DNA of 64,000 nt. It comes from Dillenia suffruticosa. Lineage: Eukaryota > Streptophyta > Magnoliopsida > Dilleniales > Dilleniaceae. Where the stretch lies: contig JAVTVX010000024.1 of the NCBI GenBank assembly GCA_033439265.1, forward strand, positions 8,105,001 to 8,169,000, read 5' to 3'. Below are positions 50,769 to 61,463 of this stretch, one piece after another; position 1 is the stretch's first letter; every line of letters begins with the position of its first letter. A program made the position numbers and the translations under genes. The notes under the pieces are model-generated. The model was given only the letters and a program-made list of their open reading frames with translations, searched no databases and had not been told where the DNA came from.

Positions 50769-50925
50769 GGGTTGAGTGTTCAAGAACACTCTATTCCCTT
50801 AACCAGTGGTTTCAAATTCGAGTTTTGAAAATGACGAAAAAAGATTTGGGAAAATCAACTCTTAAAATAGGATCTATAATGCTTAAATCAGATTAATTGG
50901 TGCACCGAATGAATTATATACTCTT
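50769..50925 (+). repeat. tRNA-derived SINE-like copy
   Basis: Reads gttgagtgttcaagaacact, ccttaaccagtggtttcaaa, ttcgagttttgaaaatgacg, then gatttgggaaaatcaactc and gcttaaatcagattaattgg. Same order as 60336-60480 (plus) and 30228-30045 (minus). Confidence 0.65.
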
Positions 50926-53090
50926 ACATTGAATCAAGAAAAGGGGGCTTGAAGAATTGTTGTGCAATTCAGTTCACTGCGAGAAAATCAAGCCAACCTT
51001 GGAATGCGATAATTGATATGGCTGTCGGGTGAAGACTCAATGTATTCGAGTTAGGTAAAATATAATTTTGAAAGAAATCGAATCTGATGACCACATGAAG
51101 GCTCTAGACAGGCTGGGCAAATATGCTGCCTTCCTGTCCTCAACCCTGAATCTTTTCCACAACCAAAACCATCAATGCCACCCTCTCTCTCTCTCTCACA
51201 TAACTAAATAAAAATTTCCAATCATTTAAGCTGAACTATGAATTGTAAAGTATACTTAACTCCCTTATGCAAAATTGACTTGTGATTGACTATCAAATAG
51301 CACTTTAGATGGTGGGTATCGCAAGCCAAACTGACCCAAGTCTGTGAGCATGTGTCCTAATCTGTACACCGAATAACTGCCGGATTGTTGGCCATATAGA
51401 GATAGGTAGGTCATTGTAGGGTCACATTCACGTTGGTCTCCTGAGTTTAAACCCTAATTTGACCCACAAACACTCCTCAAAATTCCCATCCACAATTTAA
51501 GATTCAAAGTTTTTTCTCTTGGTTTTAATATAGGACCCCATTTGCTTTTCCACCCATAACGCAATAACACCTTCAGGGGTCCACTAATATCAATGACTTT
51601 TTAATATAAATTTTAGTTGAAAAATATTATAATTAAAAATAAAATAAAATGGGGGTCAGATAATCTGAGTTGAGCTTTCCAAAACCATATTAAAAATAAA
51701 TTTTTAATATAAAAAGTCATTAATATAATAATTTTTTGGATAAAACTTTATTATTTTTATTAGTCCAAAAATATTATAATCAGAATAAAATGAATAGAGG
51801 TGAGAGGATCGAGCTTTTCCAAACAAAGTCCGCACACTGTCGGTTGTTGTTGCATGTTTTATTTAATGAATCCTATGACACACTATTACAAAGGTTGGTG
51901 ACGAATCTCGATGTACCCTCTTCTAGGTTTATCAAAATTAATGCATTATGTTGGAAACACTCGACAGAAGGACACAGGACCCTCCCCCGGGCGGGGCCCC
52001 TACATGTATTTTTTAAAAAGGTATATCATATGGTCGGGGATGAAATGAAAAAAATATCTATGGCCTAGTGCTCTCTGATCTGTCACTTTGCATAAATTGA
52101 ACCAAAAAAAAAAAAGTACTAGTGTTAATGTTAATTTCATTCATTAAACAATAAATTTTCTTTTTTTTGGGGGGGGGGGATTTTGTAACTTTAAGACAAA
52201 CATTAGAACTTCCATGAGTGTAATTGAAAAAAGTTATTTTCATCGATATTTAGTTGATTTAATAATTGAACATGAATATCTTTTAAATAAGATATAGCAT
52301 TTAAATTTTATACATAACAAAAATATGCACCAAAAGATCTATACGGAAAATGAGATGATATCAATTGAATTATATATCATCGATAACATTTATTAGAACT
52401 TTCTTCAAATGTAATTGAAAAATGTCATTTTTATCGATATTTAATTGGTTTATTGATCAAATACTATATTTTTTAAACAAAATCTCACGTTCAAATTCTA
52501 TGTATGACGAAAATAGGTTTATGTAAAGTTTTGCTCCCAAAGAGGTCATCTCGACTCGAACCAGATTGAGTCGGCCCAAAAATGCTATTTTCTTTTTAAT
52601 TGGGAATATTTTGAGGCGGTGTCACAAATTTTTGGGCCTCCTCTTACATTATTTTTGCGGTTGCGGAAAGAACAAAAAAGGGTGAAAATGCCTTAACAAA
52701 GATAGATTGTAAGTGTACCTCTTTCGGCAATAATTTTAATAATATTTATTCTTTTTCAAAAGAATAATTTTATATGTGTACTAGCACTGTGCAATCCCTG
52801 CGAATGAATAATGAACATTGGAAATGTATATGAGACTTTGTTAGCAAGTTGGTTGGTTTTAGACTTATTGGAATTATCAATTGTGAATTTTTGGGAAAAC
52901 TTTGTTGCACCCAAAACGCCTAAACAACATTTTAAATAAAGGAAAAAAGAAAAAGAAAAACAATTGGCTTTGTCTCGTGACATGCTTGCAGATGGGTAGC
53001 AGAAGATGAATTTAATTTCTATTTTAATTTTAAACACTAGTAAAGGTTTCCTTGGTTAGTAGGCTTTGTCTGTTTTTTGATTTCTATTTT

Positions 53091-53162
<72 letters not shown>

Positions 53163-54793
53163 CTTGGACAATTCAACCGGCAGGAGTTTTCTCACTTCCA
53201 TAATTTTTTTCTTGATTCGGTCTCGTTTAATTGTATTACCTTGTACCCGAGAGAGAGAAGGCTGCAGGAAGATTCAGAGAGAAGACAGAGCCCCCAACGC
53301 AGCACATGCAGAAAGAGACACTACATGTCAACTCGTGGACAAACCAGGGCACCTGCAGTCTTTTTGCTACTACATCTCTGAAGCTTGAGAGTTGCAACAC
53401 TTGCTTTAATGGTGTGAGGAAAACTTGTGAGTGCATTTTCATGCAGCTCATATATGTGTGTTACTATGCAACATATTGAGTGTCCATGAGGGTCCCTCCC
53501 CTCGCTGTCCATACAGCTAGCTCTCTCTCTCTCAAACACCCACATTCACACATGCACATCCCCACAGACACTTGATGCGGTCAACATTGTTACTGCAGTC
53601 ATTAATAAAAATCGCTATCAAGTACTATTTCACAGCCGAGAAGAGAGAATTTTGCAGCTATTTAACATTTTTGCAAATTGTAATAATAAATTTGTTAATA
53701 ATAGAACTCATCATGAGAATTATCCCATCACCATAAGGAATTGATAAGCTCAAACAACTTTGGTTGAGTGGATGACGGTGTTGTCTTTTGAAGGGGAAGG
53801 GAGATTCTTGTGTTTGACAGCAGAATAAAGCAATCAAAGTTGCAGTACTTTTATTCTCTTTGAATCTAGAGCCACTTTCCCTCTTTTTCTTTTTCTTTTC
53901 TAAATTTTGAGAAAAAAGAAAATGTTAAAACAAGCCATTGCTATACTAGATTTGAGAATGTCAATAGCTCCAAATCATCTTCTTCTGCGGTTCAATAATA
54001 ATTTTTGTTCCACGAGGTTTATGAACCTAGTAAGAGTATTGGAGAGAGGAAAATAAATGACACTCAAACGAACATATGATTTATTTAGATTAATAGAACA
54101 AAAATAAAAATTTAAAAATAAAATTTCAACAAACGGCTCCGAGTTTGTTATTCAAAATCCAATAGTAATACAGGTTAGTCTAGATTTTGACGCGTGAACA
54201 TAACCTCATGCACTATTAAACTCTCTTTTTTTTTTTTTTTTTTTTAATTTGGAACCTCATTGACAAATAATTACTTTTGTCCCCAGATCTTGTAATTACT
54301 AGAAAATAATAGTCATGGCCAATGATCAGTGATCAAACCTTTTGAAGTCATGGCTAGGGTTGTGATGGGCTAATGATGTATTCATTTTAAGGAATTTTGT
54401 GGGAAAAAAGGAAAAATAAAAAAGAAATTATTAGCCAGCTAAGTAATCATGACAAAATTATGCACCAATTTTGATCATAAAGTTAAGAGTCTTTCTTCTT
54501 CTTCTTCTTTTGAGGTTTGGTACGTTTTACAAAGATTCAAACACTATGTCTTTTTTAATTAAAATGAGTACTAGGTTGGATAATTGTCACCATTTCATTT
54601 AATTAAATTTGGATTATCTATTTCTAAATATAATTAATGCTAACCAATTGAACTATAATAATAATAATAATAATAATAATAAACGCTATGGTTTATCACG
54701 ATTACAATTTTATTTATATTTTCACTTTTTGGGTTAAATTTGAGTCAATAATAAATCAAATAGTTCGGCGTTTATGATAGCTATTTCCCTAAT
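50926..54793. other. AT-rich intergenic stretch, no supported gene
   Basis: Open frames (for example at 51736-52068 and across 53052-53388) show no domain; the latter run through a (GA)33-type microsatellite at about 53094-53158. T8-G11 run at 52161-52179. (TAA)n at about 54657-54682. Confidence 0.5.
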
Positions 54794-56194
54794 TGTTAGA
54801 ACCGAAAGCAGAAAGTTAACCAGAGGACTTTTGACATACAAATAGACAAATAACAAAATAAAATTAAAATAAATAGAAACAAAAAAAATATAATAAAGAG
54901 ACACAAAATTTATATGGTTCAGTCAGATAGACCTACATCCACGAGCGAAAGAAAAGCAAAATTTACTAAAGAAAAACAATGCAAATATCTTAGGAAAGTG
55001 TTTCTAAACTCAAAATACCATCATACAACACTGCTACAAAGTATACTTTCAGCGACGAAAATTTTCGTAACTAAAAGTAAAAAATTCGTCGCTAAAGGGT
55101 ATTAACGATAGATTTTTCCGTCCCTAAAAACTATCCCGTTAAATTTTACCGACAGATTACTATCCATCGATAGTATCAACGATGGAAAAAATATATTGGT
55201 AAAAATATCTGTTACTAATCCGTCTTTAATAAAAAAATATCAGTGACGAATTAGTGACGAAAAAAATCTATCACTAAAAATATCCGTCGCTGATAATTAT
55301 TTTCCATCGCTAATCTAGGAATCCTCAAGCACGCGCACGCGTGCCCACACTCCCGCCCGAGTCCTCACATGCGTGCATGCGACCTCACGCGCGCCTAGCT
55401 CCTCTAAACATGCCCGCAAGCGCCCGACCGCCGTACTCATGCAGCAGCCCGACCGCCTGACGTGTGCCCCAACTCCCCGCCTGCATGTGCCCGCCCACCC
55501 GCACCCGCCCAGTAGCCCACCCACCCGCTTCCATTAATGTGTAAAAAATGCTCCGCATGCCTCCGTCGTTGTTCGAACCTGGCACAATTAAAATGTTAGG
55601 AACAACATAACCACCAGACTACATTGTGTTACCTTACTCAATTTTTTTAATTTATTTATTATCTATATCTCATAAAATTTAATAATAATAAAACAATATA
55701 AAATGATAATTTATTATAAAATAATAAAATAATAAAATTTGAGATTAAAATAAAATAATAAAAAATTTATAAAAATAAAATAACATTATTCTTCTAAAAA
55801 ATAAAAAGAATTATTAAATCAAAAATAATAAAATAATAAAATAATAAAATTTTAGCTTAAAATAAAATAAAAAAATTTTAAAAATAAAATCATTTTATGC
55901 TTCTACAAAATAAAATAAAATAAAAATAAAAAGAATTATTAAATAAAAAATTAAAATAATAAAAAATTGAAAAATAAATAAATAAATAAATCTGTCGCTA
56001 ATCTGTTAGTAAAAATTTTATTGGTAATCCGAAACTAATATATCCGTCGATAAATTTTCTGTCACTAATGACTGTACACACACACACACACACACACACA
56101 GATATATATATATATATATTTCCTTTGACCAATATACCGACTGATCTGATTCCGTCACTAAAATTCTATCGATAATCCGTCGTTGATAGGTTTA

Positions 56195-56243
<49 letters not shown>

Positions 56244-56646
56244 GGTTCAACACTATAGTGATGGATTAGCAACGAAAATATTTTCATCGCTGATTTCCGT
56301 TACTATTCCATCACAAATATCTTGGTATTTTGTCCGAAAGTAATCCGTCGCTATTAACGATAAATTTTTTTTAGTCGATAATTTTGCGTCGTTAAAAGTG
56401 TGTTTTCTTGTAGTGCAAGAGAGATAAAAAAAGAATTTAAAGTTAACAACCTAAAAAGATCATAATCCATTTTACTATCTTTGTTGGTTTGATGATGCAT
56501 TTAAACTCATCAACAAGGCACTTATTTATACTAGAAGATTTGAGTGTTGCCCTTTTAAGCATTCAATGTTGGATAGAAGTTTATATAGAGAGCAAATGGA
56601 AGTTGGTTCTTCAAGCCAATCGATGTGGGACAAAAGCTACATTACA
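54794..56646 (-). repeat. 3' LTR of the copia element (left, interrupted)
   Basis: Without the inserted 1387-bp element and its 3-bp duplication this LTR is about 463 bp and aligns along its length with the right LTR at 59597-60077, with many point differences. Confidence 0.85.
55029..56415. mobile_element. Non-autonomous CACTA (En/Spm-like) transposon inserted in the LTR
   Basis: Left end CACTGCTACAA at 55029; right end on the opposite strand CACTACAAGAAAACACAC at 56415. A 3-bp target duplication caa flanks both ends (55026-55028 and 56416-56418). Both subterminal regions carry many copies of a cgtcgctaa/cgacgaa-type word in both orientations, as in CACTA elements, where transposase binds. 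The body has a GC-rich part (55320-55560), a long AT-rich part, (CA)n(TA)n at 56078-56120 and a T-run of about 45 bp (56196-56240). No transposase is present. Confidence 0.88.
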
Positions 56647-56725
56647 AATTTCTATCTTGGCTTGTCCTAATATCAACAAATAGTAAACTTATTCAACATT
56701 TTTCACAAAAGGCCCAATGGGCTAA

Positions 56726-59516
56726 TTATGAGCCATGAACACCAATCTGCTTAAACTTGTAAATTGGAAGAGACTTTGTAAAAATGTCAACAGAATTGTC
56801 CTTAATATTGATTTTCTTAACAAGAATATTTCTTTTAGTAATGATATTCCGAATAAAATAAAATTTTATATCAATATGTTTTAGGCAAATGCATAACACT
56901 TTGACTATGACTGTGAATAGTAATGACACTTTGATATAGAGAGAGTTCGCCATACAATCTCTTCAAGAACAAGACGACTTTGATTGCCTCGGTTATTGCT
57001 ATATATTTTACTTCCGTAGTGGACAATGCCACAATAGATTGTAAAATAACCTTCCAACTAACTATACAACCGTCAATGCAAAATATGTAGCCTAAAAGTG
57101 ATCTTCTTCTATTAAGATCTCTAGCATAATCAAAATTTATAAAACCAACCAAAATGTTATTATTATTTCCCAACTCCAAACAAGCATTTGAAGTACCTTG
57201 CAAGTATCTGAAAATTCATTTCACAGCCTGTCAATGAGTCTTTCCCGGATTAGACATATATTTGCTAACAATACTGATGGTTTGTGAAATATCCAAACAT
57301 GTACAATCTATTGCATATATAATATTGCCAACTGTACTACAATATGGAACCTATGTCATATAATCCTCTTCTTCAGCCGACTATGGTGTCTAAGTAGCAG
57401 ATAGTCTAAAATGGTTAGCAAACGGAGTTTTCATAGACTTAACAACTTTCATGCCAAATCTTTTCAAAACTTTCTCAAGATAAATATTCTATATTAAGAA
57501 TAATTTTCCAACTTCTCGATCTCTCTTAATCTCTATGCCAAAAATCTTTTTAGCTGCTTCCAAAATTTTCATATTAAATTTGCTACTTAATTGCAACTTC
57601 AAAAGTGAGTATTTCTGATAAATTTTTTACAACAATAAGCATGTCATCAATATAAAACAACAAATAAATGAAAAAACTATCATTTAACTTTCAAAAATAA
57701 ACACAACTATCATACATGTTTCTCGAATAACCATGACTTAACATAAAAGAATCAAATCTCCTATACCACTATTTTGGAAACAGTTTCAATCCGTTCAAAG
57801 ATTTTTTTAACAATCAAACATGATCTTTCTTCTCTTTAATTTCAAATCCTTAGTATTGTTTCATATAAATTTTCTCTTCAAGTTCACCATATAAGAAAAC
57901 AATATTAATATTGAGCTATTCTAAGTCCAAGTCATGCATAACAACTAAATCAAGTAAAACATGAATAAAGCTATACTTAATAATAGGTGAAAATATATTA
58001 TTAAAATCAATACCTTATACCTAACTATAGTTTTTTACAACCAGACGTGTTTTGTATCTTGTATCTTCAACCCCGGAAATGTCTTATTCTTCTTAAAGAT
58101 CCATTTACAATTCACAATTTTCTTATTCAAATACAGCTTTACAAGAATCCAAATTTTATTTTGACGAAAAGATTCAATTTTCTCATTCATTGCAATTAAC
58201 CATTTAACAAAATCATCACAAGAAATGGTTTCTGAATAAGTAGAAGGCTCATCTACCCCATCAATTTCTTCTACAACTGACAAAACATATACAACTAAAT
58301 TTGTATATCTTTGTGGTAGTTGAATGTCCCTTCTTGGTCTATCTCTGGCAATGGAATATTGCTCCTCCTTTAAAATATCTTCATTAGTAGATCCCTACAA
58401 AAAATATAATCTACCAGACTTGCAAACTTTCATAATAATAAGAGCACCACTAAACAGTTTCATAACTCCACCTTTAGCTTTGTATTTGCACCCAAAAGGC
58501 TTTGGGTGCCTAAAGAGATGAAATTTTTCTTCCAATCAGAAACATATCTAATATCAATGAGTGTCCTCACAATACCATCATGCATTTTAATTCAAATTGT
58601 GTCCTTATCAATAATATTTCAAACACTATCATTACCCATCAAAACAATTCCACCATTAACTAGTTCGTAAATAGAAAATAAATCTCTATTGGGACACATA
58701 TAGAAAAATAAACCGAATCTAAAATCCATTCATTTTTAAATCTTATCATGTCATTGGTTACACTGAATACATTTCCATTATTCTCATCTACTACAATACT
58801 AGTCTTGGTGGTTCTCACCAAATTTTTCCTTTTACTTTGACTTATTTTTCAACTTAAAATAATTGACTTTAATGTGTTCCAATTTGTAACTATAATTACA
58901 TTCCAAATTTTTAGATTTGGATTTAGTTTTGGATTTAGATCTATTATTGTCAAATTCTCTCTTATCAGTTTTGTCCCTAGCAACCAAGTCTTCAGTTTGA
59001 CCACCCTTAATTTTTTCAGTAATATCCCTATCTGTCTGCTCTTTAGATTTTAAAACAAATTTTATTTCTTGATACAAAATAGTTTCTTTAACATAAATTA
59101 TAGTATTGCGAAAATATTAAAAAAAACTAGGGAAGAGAACATAAGAACAACAGAGTCTGATCCTCATCATCAATTTTCAAATCTATATTCTCCAAATCCA
59201 TAATAATATAATCAAATTTATCAAGATGAGAGAGTATAGATATATCTTTTACCATATGAAACATATACAGACTCTGTTTCAGATAAAGTCTATTCTTGAC
59301 TGTTTTCTTCATAAACAAAACTTTAAACTTATCCTATATGGTCTTGGCTATGGTTTCCACAACTTCCTTTAAAACCTCACTTGAGAGGTTTAAAATAATT
59401 CCAGATCTCCCCTTTTTATCCATTGCAGCAAAATCTACATCTGTCATACTAGCTCGTTTTGTCTCTACCCCCTGTAATGCTAAGTTAACTCCGTCCTGAA
59501 TCAAAATGGCCTCCAT
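56726..59516 (-). pseudogene. copia gag-pol remnant
   Basis: On the minus strand in order. 59516-59127: gag with TVKNRLYLKQSLYMFHM and FDYIIMDLENIDLKIDDEDQ. Around 58900: a ruined zinc knuckle (CNYSYKLEHIKVNYFK, where intact copies have CNYC...C). Around 58740-58700: protease start WILDS with DSG changed to DSV and a frame break. Around 58620-58560: [14 protein letters not shown] and [16 protein letters not shown]. 58283-58035: RT start (DFVKWLIAMNEKIESF, NCKWIFKK). 57203-56726: RNase H (NFDYARDLNRRRSLLGY, IVSWKVILQSIVALSTTE, FTKSLPIYKFKQIGVHG). Integrase sequence is missing between protease and RT. Stops and frameshifts throughout. Confidence 0.85.
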
Positions 59517-59596
59517 TTCAAGTTGTCACATCTTGAAGTTAACATGTTCGTTGAATTTCTCAACTGCATACTCAAAAAGGTGGTCTGATACCAATT

Positions 59597-60077
59597 TGTT
59601 AGAACTGAAAGTAGGAAGTTAACCAGATGGCTTTTGACAACTAAATAGACAAATAACAAAGCAAAATTAAAATAAATAGAGATAAAGAAAATATATCAAA
59701 GAGACACAAAATCTATATAGTTCAATCAAATAGAGTTACATCCACGAGAGAGAAGCAAAATTCACTAAAAGAGAGGAATAAAATTCACTAAAGAAAAACA
59801 GTACAAATACCTTAGGAAAATGTTTCTAAACCCAAAACACCACCATACAAGAGAGTCAAAAAAGAATTCCAAACTTATTGACCTAAGAAAATCAAAACTC
59901 AATTTACTATCTCTATTGCTTTGATGGTACCTTTAAACCTACCAACAATGTACTTATTATATTAGAAGATTTGAGTGCTACCCTTCTAAACATCCGATAT
60001 GGGATAGAAGTTTATATAGAGAGCAAATGAAAGTTCGTTTTTTAAGCGAAATGATGTGGGACAAAGTCCACATTACA
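59597..60077 (-). repeat. 5' LTR of the copia element (right, uninterrupted)
   Basis: About 481 bp, tgttagaactg to acattaca on the plus strand. It preserves the uninterrupted site ccatacaagagagt (about 59845-59858) that corresponds to the CACTA insertion point in the other LTR. Confidence 0.85.
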
Positions 60078-60952
60078 AAAGTAACTAATGATTAATGGGG
60101 ATTTGGAGACGTGAATATTCCTTTGAATTGATCTCTTTGTTCTTTTCTCTCTCCATGGATGAGATAATGAAATGAAATTAAGGGGTTTTGCCATTGATTG
60201 ATGTAGAAAGCTTTACATTATTTGTTCGAGACTATTGGTTGCAATTTGTATCTAAGCTTAACTTCACCACAAAATAATGTGGCATGTGTGAGGTTGAAGC
60301 ATGTTGTTATCAAATATTGGACTACTAAACTCTTTTGAGTTGAGTAGTCGGACACTCTACCTCCTTAACCAGAGATCTCGAATTCGAACTCTGAAAATGA
60401 CGAAAAATGATTTGAGAGATTCAACCCCTAAAATGGGTCGCATAGTGTTTGAACTAAACTAGTCGGGTAAAGTCTGAATTAGTCAAGCCAATCAGTTAGG
60501 TACGCTCTCTGAACTTACACACAACACACAAAGGCTTAACAAAGCTCTTTTTCAGTTTGTTTCTCTTTTCGAAAATCGCTCTATGAGTTGAGTGTCGGAA
60601 TCTTCCCTACCAGAGTACTCTTTGGTGATCTTTTGCAGGTTTTATTAATCGAGATCACTAGATGGCTAGTCATCCCGTTCGAGTAAGTAGAACTATTATT
60701 TGTGGAGCCAAATCCACCTCCAACAGCTATATCATCAGTTGGAAATGATTCACTAAAAGTATTCTCACAACATGAAGCCGGTTAAAAGCAAGAGGCAAAA
60801 ACGGCCAAGTTCGGGCCATTCTGTAGCACTTTGAGATGTCATTTTGATTTTTTTGGGGGGTTCATTTTCTATTATCAAAAGTTCTATGATTTGGTAACAA
60901 CTTGTATTTTTGAACTAAGGGTGAGCTTGACCCGTCCCGTACCCGCAAAATC
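60078..60952. other. Spacer between two retrotransposons
   Basis: No gene. Contains a SINE-like copy at 60336-60480. Confidence 0.5.
60336..60480 (+). repeat. tRNA-derived SINE-like copy
   Basis: Reads gagttgagtagtcggacact, ctacctccttaaccagagat, ctcgaattcgaactctgaaa (clear B box), then gatttgagagattcaacccc and actaaactagtcgggtaaag. It is the least decayed copy in the window. Confidence 0.7.
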
Positions 60953-61422
60953 TGTAACAATCTGCAGAAGGAGTTCTGGCCTGCAGTTGAAGGAGCTTAA
61001 GTCTGCAACTGAAGACTGCTTCTAGAACAAGTACTGGTTAGTTAGGAAGTTAGAACAGTGAGAAGGCGGTTGAGAAGGTTGTCACTCAACTGAATCTAGT
61101 TAGAGAATTGTAAAAAGTAAGACAATAGTGTATAAAAACTACATCATTCATGAAGAAAGACAAGCAATGAATGATTTGTTTCCTCTCACCTTCATCTATT
61201 CTTTTACTCTCTCTCTTCTTCTTCCTCTTCCTCTAATCTTCTTCTTCTCTGTTCTTCTTCTCTCCTCTCTTCTTTCTCTCTCTCTAAAGTCCAAGCTTGC
61301 ATTTCTCCATAAATCAATTCCCACCAACCATTAACAGAAAGAGCTACTCTAATACAAATTCAAGTCTGATACGGTTGACTTGATTCCTTCCTATAAGTCG
61401 ACATACTGACTGGACTGTTACA
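60953..61422 (+). repeat. 5' LTR of a Ty3/gypsy element
   Basis: Starts TGTAACA and ends TGTTACA, a perfect 7-bp inverted terminal pair, 470 bp long. It contains a TATA-like gtgtataaaaact (61127-61139) followed by a CT-rich region. It is immediately followed by the primer-binding site. Confidence 0.75.
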
Positions 61423-61424
61423 TT

Positions 61425-61436
61425 TGGTATCAGAGC
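61425..61436 (+). other. Primer-binding site of the gypsy element
   Basis: TGGTATCAGAGC matches the complement of the plant initiator methionine tRNA 3' end and lies 2 bp after the LTR. Confidence 0.85.
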
Positions 61437-61463
61437 AGGTTCTTGGATTTCCAAGAAACAGTT

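Larger units (their letters stand above)
54794..60077 (-). mobile_element. Ty1/copia LTR retrotransposon, degenerate, internally deleted, with nested CACTA element
   Basis: Flanked by two LTRs in the same orientation (54794-56646, split by an insertion, and 59597-60077). In element orientation each LTR starts TGTAATGT and ends TCTAACA. Next to the right LTR, the minus strand has a primer-binding site, TTGGTATCAGACC (59595-59583), complementary to initiator Met-tRNA except near its end. The internal part is only 2.95 kb and contains gag, a broken protease, reverse transcriptase and RNase H, but no integrase. I could not find an exact 5-bp target duplication directly at these ends. Confidence 0.85.

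Noticed and set aside
51736..52068. 110-codon open frame
   Set aside because: No domain, no homologous pattern, irregular composition; likely chance in a moderately AT-rich area.
53052..53388. Open frames running through the GA microsatellite
   Set aside because: Half of each product is an Arg-Glu repeat; the remainder matches nothing recognisable.
55315..55585. Open frames in the GC-rich part of the CACTA element
   Set aside because: Arg/Gly/Ala-rich translation of a cgcgc-rich stretch within a non-autonomous element; no transposase motifs.
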